Below, piece by piece: positions 9,263 through 19,999 of a stretch of 64,000 nucleotides of DNA. The translations under genes and the position numbers were made by a program. The stretch's first letter is position 1; each line of letters opens with the position of its first letter. The notes beneath the pieces were generated by a model. That model made no database searches, was not told where the DNA came from, and worked only from the letters and a program-made list of their open reading frames with translations. This DNA is from Paramoeba atlantica. Its lineage: Eukaryota > Discosea. Location: NCBI GenBank assembly GCA_977017575.1, contig CDRNVI010000177.1, positions 62,001 to 126,000 on the forward strand, written 5' to 3'.

Positions 9263-10231
9263 ATGATGAGAGTTCAGTTGATGTCGATTGTCGAAGGAGA
9301 AGGAGAGTGGGAAGTTCGAAACACTGAGAACGGAGAAGTGTGTTCGATTCAAGCTCAAGATTTTCAAAGTCTGCGAAGGAAGATCCAGGATGTGTACGGA
9401 ACTTCAACTGCGGTTCGAGTGTTCTATCTTGATGATGAGTGTGATGTCGTCTTTGTGAAACGTGATCGAGACTTGGAAGACGCTTTGTTTGTTCTCCCAA
9501 AAAAGAACAAGACAACAAGAGTGGTGGAGAGTCAAGTCAAAGAAGAAATCGAAAATGAAATCCAAGAGGTCGAAAATCGAGTGGATGATGAAGAGAAAGT
9601 GGGGGATGAGATTTCTGAGAACCCTCAGAAAAGACTCAAGGAACAACAGAAGAGAGAGAAGAAGATTGAAATGCTCAGTAAACGCGATGAGAAACTGGCA
9701 GATCAAATCGATGTTCTTGAAGAAAAGATTGTGGCCCTCCAACGAAGAAAGGAACAGTTGACTGAAAACAAAACCCAAGTTCGAGAGAATCTTGTTGATT
9801 TGAAAAGTCAAGAGGACGACATTGTTGACAACAAACAAGAGGAAGAGGGGATCGAAGAAATCCAATTGTCTGAGGAAGAAGAGGAAGAGGAAGAGGAAAA
9901 AGAAGATTGTGGTAAACCAAGATTGTTTGGACAATTGAGAAAACTTCAGAATCAACAACGGAACATCGAAAGAAGACTTTGTAATCTTGAAGTGAAAGAA
10001 AAGAAGTCAAAAAAGATGATGGAAACAGAAATTATTCTCAAGAGGCGTTTGGAAGAAATCACGGAGAGGTTGGCCCTGACTGAAGTGGAAGAACAATCAG
10101 AAGAACAGAAGGATGAGAAGTTTTTTATGAATAAGAGAAAAGGAAAAGATGGTCATTGTAAACATTCCCGTTACTCTCGTGGTTCTCCCAAAAAGAATTA
10201 TTCTCCCCCAAAGGAAAAAAGATGGAAATAG
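9263..10231 (+). CDS. PB1-domain coiled-coil protein, copy 1
   Basis: 322 residues from the ATG at 9263; an upstream in-frame non-ATG extension is rejected because copies 2 and 3 start at the equivalent ATG. Residues 3-80 form a PB1 domain: FQSLRRKIQDVYGTS (34-48) then the acidic OPCA loop YLDDECDVVFVKRDRDLEDA (55-74). PB1 domains pair head to tail to assemble signalling or autophagy scaffolds. Residues about 120-190 are a heptad-rich coiled coil (KLADQIDVLEEKIVALQRR), followed by an acidic Glu run (about 205-220), a second coiled coil (about 230-275) and a basic, Ser/Pro-containing tail. This suggests a cytoplasmic scaffold; the partner is unknown. AATAAA-like signals follow at about 10263. 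Intact and probably expressed. Confidence 0.85.
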   Translation: MMRVQLMSIVEGEGEWEVRNTENGEVCSIQAQDFQSLRRKIQDVYGTSTAVRVFYLDDECDVVFVKRDRDLEDALFVLPKKNKTTRVVESQVKEEIENEIQEVENRVDDEEKVGDEISENPQKRLKEQQKREKKIEMLSKRDEKLADQIDVLEEKIVALQRRKEQLTENKTQVRENLVDLKSQEDDIVDNKQEEEGIEEIQLSEEEEEEEEEKEDCGKPRLFGQLRKLQNQQRNIERRLCNLEVKEKKSKKMMETEIILKRRLEEITERLALTEVEEQSEEQKDEKFFMNKRKGKDGHCKHSRYSRGSPKKNYSPPKEKRWK

Positions 10232-10481
10232 AAAAGGAGATCTTCAAAATCATCCTTTCAAAATAAAATCTCTCTTTTTGAATATTCCATTATTTATTTA
10301 TTCTTTTCTCTCACATTGTTGGGGTGCATCTTGCCAAACAACAAACAACACACACACACTCTCCCTTTTTTCCTTCTTTTCTCTGTTTAAGTCTCCCAAT
10401 AACTCTCACTTTTTCTTCCTTAAAAATCATAATTTAGATGAAAGGGGATGTTGGCCACTGTGGAGGGATATCTTCTTGTAA

Positions 10482-10527
10482 TACTCTCTGAGTTGCTAAT
10501 TTGTGAAAATTCGTAACTCAGAGAGTA
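10482..10527. repeat. CATACTCTCTGGGT-family hairpin, perfect 13-bp arms
   Basis: TACTCTCTGAGTT at 10482-10494 is inverted exactly at 10515-10527, with a 20-base loop GCTAATTTGTGAAAATTCGT. It lies 250 bp downstream of PB1 gene copy 1. Related hairpins stand at 22989, 36225, 39387 and 63043. It may be a 3'-end or terminator structure or a miniature palindromic element. Confidence 0.75.
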
Positions 10528-10822
10528 ATAATAATAATTCTATGCCTTCAAAACTCTTTTTTTGCTTTTGTGGGGGGGGAAATGATAAAGAAGAGAGGGA
10601 ACCAAAAATAACAAAACACACCCTCCTCATTTTGAATATTTTCTCTCGAATATTTGTGTGGAGGCATACCACAATCTGTGAATAGAACAACAAGAAAAAG
10701 ACTGAACCAGAATCAAATTTGTGTTTTTCTCGGACCTGTTTTTCAACAAAAAGAAAACTCAAAGAAAAAAAAAAAGAAAAAAAGGGAAAGAAAAAGAAAG
10801 AAAGAAAAAGAGAAAAAGAGAA

Positions 10823-10941
10823 GGTCTTCAGCACTCGGGATTCGAATGTGGTCACCCACCATTCTACTAACCGAGCCCACAGCTGCTTAACTTCCGAGTT
10901 CTGATGGGATCGGGTGCTTTCAACTGGGTATGACCGAAGAC
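10823..10941 (-). rRNA. 5S ribosomal RNA, copy 1
   Basis: On the minus strand the 119-base gene starts GTCTTCGGTCATACC and ends GCTGAAGACC, with paired ends. The internal control region CCCGATCCCATCAGAACTCG and the box AAGTTAAGCAGC..GGGCTCGGTTAGTA are as in eukaryotic 5S genes, which RNA polymerase III transcribes through TFIIIA. A T run (CTCTTTTTC) follows as terminator. It lies between PB1 gene copy 1 and the LRR gene, not in an array. The gene body is identical by eye to the copy at 34487-34605. Confidence 0.95.
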
Positions 10942-11540
10942 ACTTTTCTCTTCTTTTTTTTCTCCTTTTTATCAATCCAATTATTCAAAATTAACAAAAA
11001 AGAAAATGGAAAAAGAAAGAAGAGAAAAGAGAAAGAGAAAAGAAAAAAGAGAGGAAAAGAAGAGAAAAGAAGAAGAGAAAAGAAAAACCTCAATTTTGTT
11101 TTTGGACAAAGGTTTGTCGAAAAGAATTTCTTTGTGATCTCTCTTCTTTTGTTTCAACTCTTTTCTCAGAATAAAAAACTTGTTTTAATCTGAAATAAAA
11201 GGAGCGGGACTGAAAGAAAAACATAAAACGGAAAACAAAAAACAAATCAAGGAAAGAGAGAGAGTGACAGTCTTGAAGAAGAAAGAAAGAACAAAGAAAG
11301 AACAAAGAAAGAAGTAAAAAAAAAGAAAAGAAAAGGATGTGAAAAAAAAACAGAAAGAAAGAGATCACAACACACCAAAAGAAAAGAGGAGAATGAATAC
11401 GAAAAAAACAGAATGGAGAAAGAGAAAAAAACACAACCCACGAAAAAAAACCAAAAAAAAAAAAAAAAAACGGGAAAAGATGGACCTCTATTTCGGGTCT
11501 GAATGGTTTTTTTTGTGAAGTGAAATAAAGGGATCAGAGA
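10942..11540. repeat. 5S-linked flank, purine-rich, shared with 34606-35010
   Basis: After the 5S gene both copies run into ATCAATCCAA then GAAAAGAGAAAG-type purine tracts, and later share GGACCTCTATTTCGGGTC (11482-11500 here; 34950-34968 and 34978-34996 there). No gene is seen. A short AG repeat (11543-11568) closes the interval. Confidence 0.5.
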
Positions 11541-11585
11541 CTCAGAGAGAGAGAGAGAGAGAGAGAGTGTGCTCAGGGTTCAGGG

Positions 11586-11690
11586 GGTGGGAGAGGCTTT
11601 TTGGGAGAGGCTTTTTGGGAGAGGGTTTTTGGGAGAGGCTTTTGGGAGAGGGTTTTTGGAGAGGGGAGGCTTTTGGACAACCCCCATGTT
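11586..11690. repeat. GGGAGAGGCTTTTT minisatellite
   Basis: About six tandem units of 13-16 bp of the type GGGAGAGGCTTTTTG or GGGAGAGGGTTTTTG. Reading frames through it (GFLGEAFGRG) are repeats of the DNA unit and do not support a protein. It is followed to 12245 by T/C-rich simple sequence and a (TTCTCT)n array. Confidence 0.7.
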
Positions 11691-11774
11691 TGCTGGTTTT
11701 TCTTTTTCTTTTTTTTTCTTTTTTTCTTTTTTTTTTTTCTTTTTCTTTTTTTTCTTTTTTTCTTTTTTTTCTTT

Positions 11775-11805
<31 letters not shown>

Positions 11806-12255
11806 CTTTTTTTTTCTTTTTTTTTTTCCTTTTTTCTCTTTTTTTTTCCTCTTTTTTCTCTTTTTTTTCTTTTTCTTTTTCTTTTTAAAAAGAAAAAACT
11901 TTTGAAATACTTTCCTTTTTCTCTCTTTCTTTTCTCTTTTTCTTTCTTCTTCTTCTCTCTTTCTCATTCTCTCCTCTCCTCTTTCTCTTTCTCTTTCTCT
12001 TTCTCTTCCTCTTTCTCTTTCTCTTCCTCTTCCTCTTCCTCTTCCGCTTTCTCTTTCTCTTTCTCTTTCTCTTTCTCTCTTCTCTCTTCTCTCTCTTTCT
12101 CTCTTCTCTCTCTTTCTCTCCTCTCCTCTCCTCTTTCTCTTTCTCTTTCTCTCCTGCTTTCTCTTTCTCTTTCTCTCTTCTCTCTTCTCTCTTCTCTCTT
12201 CTCTCTCTTCTCTCTCTCTCTCTCTCTTCTCTCTTTCTATTCTTTGTTAAAAAAG

Positions 12256-14275
12256 GCTTTTGGCGGGCAACTATCTCAGTGGGACGACCCCAACCGAAAT
12301 TCTCTTGTTTATTTGTTTCTTTTTCTTTTTTTTTTCTTTTTTTTTTTCTTTTTCTTTCTTTTTTCTTTTTCTTTTTCTTTTTTCTTTTAACTTTTCTCTC
12401 TCTTTTTTCTTTTTCTTTTCTCTTTTTCTTTTCTCTTTTTCTTTCTTCTCTCTCTTCTCCTCTCGAGATCTTTCTGACAATACTTTGAGAGGGATTGTTC
12501 CATCAGAAATTGAACATCTTCATCATGTCCAAATCATGTTTTTTTATTTTTTATTTTATTTTTATTTTTATTTTTATTTTTATTTTTATTTTTATTTTTT
12601 ATTTTATTTTATTTTATTTTATTTTATTTTATTTTATTTTATTTTATTATTTTATTTTATTTTATTATTTTATTATTTTATTATATTTTATTATTTTATT
12701 ATTTTTCTTTTCTTTTATTATTCTTTTAATAATTCTATCATTTTCTTTCTTTTCTTTCTTTTCTTTTTCTTTTCCTTTTCTTTCTTTTCCTTTCCTTTCC
12801 TTTTCTCTTTTCTTCTCTTCTCTTCTCTTCTTTTCTCTTCTTTTCTCTTTTCTTTCTTTCTTTTCCAAAAGGTTTTTAGGAGCCAATCAACTGAAAGGAG
12901 AAAAAATCTTGGACAAAATTTCAAAACTTCGTTCTTGAACTGATTTGTAATTTTTTCTTTTTCTTTTTTTTTTCTTTTTTTTTCTTTTTTCTTTCTTTTT
13001 TCTTTCTTTTTTTTCTTTTTTTTCTTTTTTTTCTTTTTTTTTCTTTTTTCTTTTTTGTTTTTTTTTCTTTTTCTTTTCTTTTTCTTTTTTCTTTTTTCTT
13101 TTTTCTTTTTCTTTTTTTTTTCTTTTTTTTTTTTTTTCTTTTTCTTTTTCTTTCTTTTTTTTATCTTTTTTCTTTCTTCTTTTTTCTTTATTTCTTTCTT
13201 TCCCATTTTTCTTTCATTTTCTTTCTTTCTTTCATTTCTTTTCATTTCTTTCATTTTTATTGAAATTATTTTTGATTTTATCAGATCACTGGGAGGGAAT
13301 TTCTTTTCAGGGACAATGCCTGTTGAATTCGCACAACTCTTTGATCTTCCTCAAATGTTTTTCTTTTTCTTTTTCTTTCTTTTTTTCTTTTTCTTTTTCT
13401 TTCTTTCTTTCTTTTTTCTTTTTTTCTTTTTTTTTTCTTTTTTTTTCTGATTATTTTTTGAATAAATTATTCTGTTCTGATGATTTTTTTCTTTTCTTTC
13501 TTTCTCTCTCTTTTCTCTCTCTCTTTCTTCTCTCTCTCTCTCTCTCTCCTCTCTCTCTCCTCTCTCTCTCTTCTCTCTCTCCTTTTCATAATATTATTAG
13601 AGACATTGTTTCTAACTTCACGGGGACTGAATTTGGACAACTTTCCAATTTGACTTGGATGTTTTTTATTTTTTTTTTTATTTATTTTATTTTATTATTT
13701 TTTTATTATTTTATTATTTTTTTATTTATTATTTTTTATTATTTTTTATTATTTTTATTATTTTATTATTATTATTATTTTATTATTATTTTTTATTCTT
13801 TTTTTATTCTTTTTTTTATTCTTTTTCTTTTTTTCCTTTTTAACTCTTATTTCTTTTCTTTCCCTCTTCTTTCTTTCTTCTTTTTTTCTTTCTTCTTTCT
13901 TTCTTCTTTCTTTCTTCTATCTTTGTAGGTATTTCAGTAAGAATTCATTCACAAGACCACTTCCAACCGAAATAAGACAACTCACAAATCTTGTTCAAAT
14001 GTATTTTTTTCTTTTTTTCTTTTTTTCTTTTTTTCTTTTTCTTTTTTTTTTCTTTTTTCTTTTTTTTTTCCTTTTCCTTTTTTCATTTTCTTTTTTTTTC
14101 GTTCTCTTTTTCTTTCCACCACCAATCCAAGATCAAAAACCTTTATTTTGTTGGGTGTTTTGTGATGATGTGTTTTTTTTCTTTTCTTTGTTTTTCTTTG
14201 TTTTTCTTTGTTTTTCTTTGTTTTTTTTGAATTGGAAAACTAACTTTTCTTTCTTTTCTTTTTTCTGTTAGATGA
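12256..14275 (+). CDS. Leucine-rich-repeat gene, one repeat per exon
   Basis: Plant-type LRR protein (LxxNxLSGxxPxE). Proposed exons: 12256-12306 (LLAGNYLSGTTPTEI), 12466-12537 (DLSDNTLRGIVPSEI), 12872-12946 (FLGANQLKGEKILDKI), 13285-13356 (SLGGNFFSGTMPVEFAQL), 13601-13660 (short repeat), 13929-14000 (YFSKNSFTRPLPTEIRQLTN), and a final exon at 14272 that stops at 14273-14275. Three are exactly 72 nt, that is 24 codons, and all introns are phase 2, splitting codons AT|G or AT|A. Introns start GTATTTT or GTTTTT and are pyrimidine microsatellites. Damage: the exon at 12466 has CG instead of AG at its acceptor, and exon 12872 contains a TGA (12936-12938). The true 5' end is not seen. It may be a decayed family member, with recognition domains for other proteins or surfaces. 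Confidence 0.55.
12538..12870 (+). repeat. Intronic TTTTA pentanucleotide microsatellite
   Basis: Tandem TTTTTA and TTTTA units (about 12541-12720) followed by TTTCTTTCCTT sequence. It sits between two LRR exons and has a close relative at 63599-63790 after the equivalent exon. This shows that the microsatellite is an inherited part of the intron. Confidence 0.7.
12947..13284 (+). repeat. Pyrimidine intron of the LRR gene
   Basis: Pure T/C sequence with CTTTTTT units, beginning GTAATTTTT and ending TTTTATCAG, between LRR exons. No other content. Confidence 0.55.
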
Positions 14276-14405
14276 TAATATAATCAAAAATCAAGAAAGA
14301 CATAACAATTGAAGGGATTTTTGTGGTGATGTTTTGGAGTTTTATGAACAAATTAAAAAGTTCTTTTGATTTGTTCAAACAACTCTTTTTTCTTCTTTGA
14401 TATTT

Positions 14406-14476
14406 TTAAGCTATTTGACCCCTCAAGACTGAATGTCCCAGAAGATGATCCAATTCTCGCTGAGAGAGAGAGAGAA

Positions 14477-14509
<33 letters not shown>

Positions 14510-15306
14510 AAAAGAGAGAGAGGAGTCGGGGAGTTAGGGAGTCAAGGAGACTTGAGATCCCACCAAACGAGGTTCTTTTTTTATTCTTTTTTTTATATTC
14601 TTTTTCTTTGTTTTTTTCTTTTTTTTTTCCTTTGTTTTTCTTCTTTTTCTTTGTTTTTTCTTTTTTCCTCATTTCTTTCTTTTTCCTCTTTTCTTTTTTT
14701 TTCTTTGTTCCTTTTCTTTTGTTTAATCTCCATTTCCCTCTTTCTTTCTTTGGTCCAACAAAGGCTAGAGATACCACTGTTGGTGAAGTCTCCTCTTCCA
14801 CTGTGAATCCTAACTCCTCCTGTTCCTTTACTTCTTGAGTACTTTCTCCAGCCTCCTTCTCGCATCATTATCCTCTTGATTATCCTTGGTTTTGGTCTCT
14901 TCCCCTTTTGAAGTAGAGTTTCTTGAGCCAACTCCAAACCTCCTTTGTTTATCTTGATCTTCCTCTTCCATCTTCTCTTCTTCCTGATCAACATTGTCAA
15001 TTCATGGAAATTTTCGGCCTTCTGGCCAGCTGAGCTGATTGGCATTACGAATTACTCTGGTCTGCCTTGGGTTCATATTTCTTTGTCACTTTCTTTGGAA
15101 TCTCCTTGAACCTCATTCAATGACATCCACCTCACCTCTGAGATCCTTGGATTTCCTAAAGTTGGTGTTAGAGAATCGTTTTCTTCTGTTCTGTCGATAG
15201 GATTGAAGATTTCTCCTAAATCAAATTTCACTTTCTCATCCTTTCCATTCTCATATGTGTCTCTCTCTTCTATTTTCCTTCTCAAGTCCTGATTCTCTTT
15301 CTCCAT
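14406..15306 (-). pseudogene. Unidentified Lys/Glu-rich relic ORF, copy 2
   Basis: On the minus strand an open stretch from 15306 begins MEKENQDLRRKIEERD and carries 77 residues with acidic and polar composition (LGEIFNPIDRTEENDSLTP), then stops at 15073. A further frame gives GRKFP, a TGA, then IDNVDQEEEK, and GVGSRNSTSKGEETKTKDNQ. A purine-rich segment at 14570-14750 reads as Lys/Glu or may be an intron. A (GA) run is at 14464-14520. The two duplicates decay independently. A coiled-coil protein or gag-like protein is possible; no family is recognised. Confidence 0.3.
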
Positions 15307-15359
15307 TTTTTCTGTCCCCTTGTTAATTCTACAAGCTGGTCTTCCATGCCATGTTTACA

Positions 15360-16080
15360 TGAATTTGACCATGGTGATACATGATGAGGTGTGAGAGCTT
15401 TTTATGTGCGGAAAGTGCTCAGATCCTTCGATCAAGGATATCTTTTGAGAATATTGCGTTCCTTCTGATGATGTGTGTGCTTTTTGTCCATCTCCTGTGT
15501 CCCATTTTGCCCCCTCATCCACTTCTTGTCTTGCCTCTTTGCTTTCTTCTCCTCTGGTTTTAATTTATTTTAAAGATGTCAGATCATGCAAAATGAATTT
15601 GTGGATGCAGGATCGGAAATTCAGATGGCTGAACTGAAGTGATTGATTATTTTTGTGACAATACCAAATATACCTCTCTGATCTATTACAGTGTTGGAGT
15701 GAGTAAGACCTGCCTCCAACACATTAGTGGTACTTTCCAGAGCTTTTAAAGCTTTCCTGAGCTTCTCTAAGCCTTCCCAGAGCTTCTCTGATGCCTTTTG
15801 TCATGGGTTTTGGCCTTCCTGATGAGCCAGGAGCTTCACAGACAGCCTGTGCGCTGGTTTGGTGCACGAGATTTTTAGTGCTCTTTTTATTTGCTTTCTG
15901 TGCTTTGTTTTTTTTTTGCATTTCGTTTTCACACCGTTTTCTCTGGTTTTGTTTTGGCTTGGTTCTTGTTGTGTGCTTCCTCTTCTCCTCTTTGTTTTGT
16001 GTTTTCCCTTTTTCCCTTCTTTTCTTTGTTGTTTGCTTTCTTGTTCTGTTTTGTGTTGGCTGGGGTCATTCCCATAAAGG
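15360..16080. other. Duplicated sequence without recognisable gene
   Basis: Matches 1430-2040 of the first duplicate with scattered substitutions and a ~100-bp extra T/C/G-rich segment at about 15895-16045. A GAGCTTCTCT-type short array lies at about 15735-15795. No ORF with coding character. Confidence 0.4.
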
Positions 16081-18950
16081 TTTTGGTCCAGAGTTTAGTT
16101 TCTTTCCTTTTTCTCTCCTTTTTCCTGTGTCTTCATTGTGAGTGTGGTTCCCCCCACCACAACAGTCCAAAGAGCTGCAAAGTCTTTTGTGGTGCAAATA
16201 TATGTGTGGTTCGCTGCGATGTCTTTCTGCTCAAATTCGGAGAAGAAGTGCTCGTGTGTGGTGATAGATCTAAGAGCTTGTGGCAATATTTTGAAAGTGC
16301 CCAAAGAGAATTTTTCTTCAGAAGAGGAAGTTACTCAAAAGAGAGTTGATGGGGTTGAGAGAGAGACAAAGGTTATGACTCAGCTTGTTACCAAGATTGT
16401 GAACGTGATTTTGTTTGTGGTAGTGACCATTATTATGACTGTGGGGTGATGGATATAAAGATCGTTGGAGTGATCGGAATTATCATGGGGAATGGACCGA
16501 AATTATGACTTTGGTAATGTTTGGTGATCGTGGGAGAGACCAGGGTGTAAAGGAATGGAGATTGGGGTAGGAATAGCACCTGGGTTCCAGGTGACTGTTT
16601 TCAAAGTTTGGGTTGTGAGGGGATGTGTTTGGAGAGGATGAAGAGAGTGACAATGGTGAAAAGAGGGTGTTGAAAGTGATACAATGGGTGTTCGAGGAGT
16701 CTACTTTGATTTGTATGGACACTCTGATATAGTTGATAACATGTTAGAATGAGCTTTGGTGAACCTGGGTGTTTGGGGATAAAACCAAAATCGTTTTGTT
16801 TATTCTCCCCAGAGGAAAAGAAATACATTTTTAATGGTAATCAGGATGTTTTCTTCTTTTCTTTTGATGTATCAAATCTCTTTTCACTCATTTGTTATTC
16901 CAGACCTAATGAGTTTGGTAACACCAACAATCTATCAATGGGTGAAGAGAAATGGTGAATGTTGAAGCACATTGGCTTGTATTTGGCTCAACCTTTTCTC
17001 TGGTCATATCAGACTGCACAGCCTGCAAACCCCTCTGGGGATTCAGATTCAGTCATGAGAAGGATAACAACGCTTTTTTATTGGAACTATGCAAGAGGGA
17101 CCATGAGGAGGTTGACTTTTGTTCAGTATTTTACATTGATGATTTTGTCTATGCAGTTGTTGATGACAAATGTGCAGAGGAAATGTATTTCCAACATGTG
17201 AATAAATTCCTGGAGGAAGAGTTTATTGTGGGGATAGCAAAGTGTTGTATTTTTGAGAGATGATTGGATCTATTTCCTACATTGGGTTAACAACAGGATT
17301 GTGCTTCTCTTTTTTGAGGAGATGTCACTGTGGTTTGCTGTCAAGTTGGAGGTCACTACAGAAGTTATTTTTTCTGATCTGGTTTATTTATTTTTACTGA
17401 TTATTAAAAATTTGTTTGGCAGATATGGTATTGTATGGTAGAATGGCTTCTGTTGAATGGAGAGGTCATCAAATTTTCCAGAGAAGCTCTGTCATTCACA
17501 GAGATGTGTGGAATTGTATGCTCTTAAGAAAACAATTGGTTTTGGCTGGAATTTGTTTGGATCTGTTTTTCACTCTGCAAGTTCATTATTTGAATTTGTG
17601 TAACTGAGAGAGAGTTTTCTTTTTGGCTTCTCTGGGTGACTTTAGCAGCCACCTGTCATCAAACTCCGCCTGTTTGGAGAAAGAAATTGGCTCTTGAGAA
17701 GCTTAGGAACCAACAGTCCTTGACTATTGTCAAAATATGAAAAATACTTCAAGTTCTGTAGCAAACATGGTTTTAGTGACCTGTACAACGCGAGTGTCCT
17801 TGAAAAATACATCTTCCATATGTGCTGAATTGAGAAAACAATTGCCAGAATCCTTCTGTTCTGCTTTTAGAAAGCGCTATGCCATCTCTGGCTTTCCTGA
17901 TCCCTTCAATGAGAAGATAGTAAGTGATGGTATTTGTTTTGGAATGGTTGATTTTTATTGCAGAGCTGGCTCTTGAGAAGTTTGGGGACACAGTGCTTTC
18001 TAAAAGCATAACAAGAAGGGTTCTGGCCCAATTCAGCGCATATGGAAGATATTTTTCGAGGATACACAAAAGTTTTACAGGTCACCAAAACCATGTTCAC
18101 AACATAACTTGAAATATTTTTCCACATTCTGACAATGGTCAAGGGCTGTTGATCATCTCTGGCATCCCTGACACCCCTTCAGATCAATGAACCTTGGCAG
18201 GCAAAGTGGATTTCAGCTTTCCAGTTCTATCAAAGAGCCTCATCAAGATATTTGGATAGATGTTTGTGAGCTGATGTTGAGGGTTAGTTCTCTCCTTAAG
18301 ATTAAATAGAATGATATTTTTTCAACAGTTTTGGTGTCATTTATGATGTACCATGTGATAGCAGAAGAAGTGTTTGGGTAAGGATTGGATTCTCTTGTGG
18401 GCTGATTGGCACTTGGGTGGAGGGCTGGATCTCAGTTTATTATCCAAATGAAGTTTTGCAAGTTCTTGGAACTTGGAAGGAACGAAACTCAATGAAATTA
18501 TATGTGATGTTGAATTTCCTGAGGAACCCATCACACAAGGGCTTCATCCAGCAGCTCTCCGAAAGAGATCAAAGATGGTGTGGCTCCCTCGCCTTCGAGC
18601 ATCTGCCTTGCCTTTGTGTGGCTTTTGTTCCTTCTTGCTTCCCTCTTTGTCCTTTCCTTCCCCTTTTTGTCTTGCTTTGGATCTCTCTTTTGTTCTCTCT
18701 TCCATCTAGCTGGGGTGCTTTGGATTTCTTCCTTCGTTTCTGTTTTCCTTCCTGGTTTCTCTGTTTTTGGTTTTTGGTTTTTGGTTTTTGTTTTTGGATT
18801 TGAGTATGGTTTTTGTTGTTTGGCTGTGTTGTTTTGTTGACTGTTTCTTTTGGAATAAACACTCAGAGGTGATGTTCCCACTCGAGTACTTTCAAGCACA
18901 TAAAAAAACAAAAAGAGAGGTGGAGATGTGACAGAGGACAAGAAGTTTTA
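16080..18950 (+). pseudogene. Decayed Ty3/gypsy-like pol relic, copy 2
   Basis: The better preserved copy. An open frame at 17040-17263 gives FSHEKDNNAFLLELCKR, then VDFCSVFYIDDFVYAVVDDK (YIDD at 17132-17143) and EEFIVGIAKCCIFER. This is the palm and following helix of a Ty3/gypsy-type reverse transcriptase, where the box is usually YxDD followed by an 'H-x-KCxF' segment. Downstream fragments (about 17450-17600 and 17900-18250) resemble RNase H or integrase regions only weakly. A Cys-containing stretch near 16140-16350 is unassigned. Frameshifts and stops are frequent. No terminal repeats were found. Copy 1 lies at 2040-4660. Confidence 0.5.
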
Positions 18951-19019
18951 TTTAGAAAGCGGTAGAAAAGTTGAACAATCAGAGAAAACCAACAAATAAA
19001 AGATATTTGCAATGTCAAC

Positions 19020-19985
19020 TCCTCAAGCTGAACATTCTCTCTTTTAATTCTCTTTATTTCTCTTTTATTTCTCTTTTTTTTTTGTCTTTTTTGTCTTTTT
19101 CCCCTTTTTTCTCTTTTTATTTCTCTTTTTTTTTCCATGAGGAAGAGAAGAAGATTCCAGCAGAAGCACCAAAGCCTCAATTGGCACAGACATATTGAAT
19201 TAGAGCATTTTCTTTAGCCTTGAGCCATGGGTGCTAGGACAATGCCCTTTGTACAATCAATGTGAATAATTAGAAAGAGAAAAAGAAAAGAGTGAATAAA
19301 AAGAGAAGTAAAGAGAAAAAAAGAAAAAAGAGAAAAAAAGAGAAATAAAAAATAAAAGAGAAAGAAAAAGAAAGAAAAAAGAGAAAAAAGAGGAAAAAAA
19401 AGAGAGAAAAAAAAAGAGAAAAAGAGAAAAAAAGAGAAAAAAAGAGAAAAAAAAAGAGAAAAAAAAAGAGAAAAAAAAGGAAAAAAAAAGAGAAAAGAGA
19501 AAAAGGAAAAAAAAGAAAAAAAGAGGGGAAAAAAGAGAGAAAAAAGAGAAATAAAAAAGAGAAATAAAAAGAGAAGTAGAAAGGGAAATAGAAAAAGAAA
19601 AAAGAGAAAGAAAGAGAAAAGAGAAAGAAAGAGAAAAAAGAAAGAAAGAGAAAAAAAAGAAAAAAAAAGAAAAAAAGAAATGAAAAGAGAAATGAAAAGA
19701 GAAATGAAAAGAGAAATGAAAAGAAAAATGAAAAAAAGAGAAAAAAAAGAAAAAAAAGAAAAAAGGAGGAATAAAAAGAGAAATAAAAGAGAGAAAAAGT
19801 AAAAAAAAAAGAGAAAAAAAAAGGGAAAAAAGAAAGAGAAAAAAGAAAAATATGAAAAAAAGAGAAAAAAAGAAGAAAAAAGAGAGAAAAGAGAAAAAAA
19901 AAAGAAAAAAAAAGAAAAAAAAAGAAAAAAAAAAGAAAAAAAAAAGAAAAAAAAAAGAAAAAAAAAAGAAAAAAAGAAGAAACCA
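19020..19985. repeat. Pyrimidine then purine low-complexity block, copy 2
   Basis: T/C-rich to about 19135, a short unique island (AAGATTCCAGCAGAAGCACC to about 19260), then about 700 bp of A/G sequence with GAGAAAAAAA and GAAATGAAAA units. It is the counterpart of 4780-5490. The island is absent from copy 1. No gene. Confidence 0.7.
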
Positions 19986-19999
19986 AACTCTGTATTGAT

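Noticed and set aside
9404..9958. 184-residue minus-strand ORF opposite PB1 copy 1
   Set aside because: Shadow of the coding strand; equivalent shadows occur opposite copies 2 and 3.
11542..11967. Lys/Ser/Pro repeat protein (KPSPKSLSQKPSPK) on the minus strand
   Set aside because: It mirrors a 13-16 bp DNA minisatellite followed by pure purine sequence.
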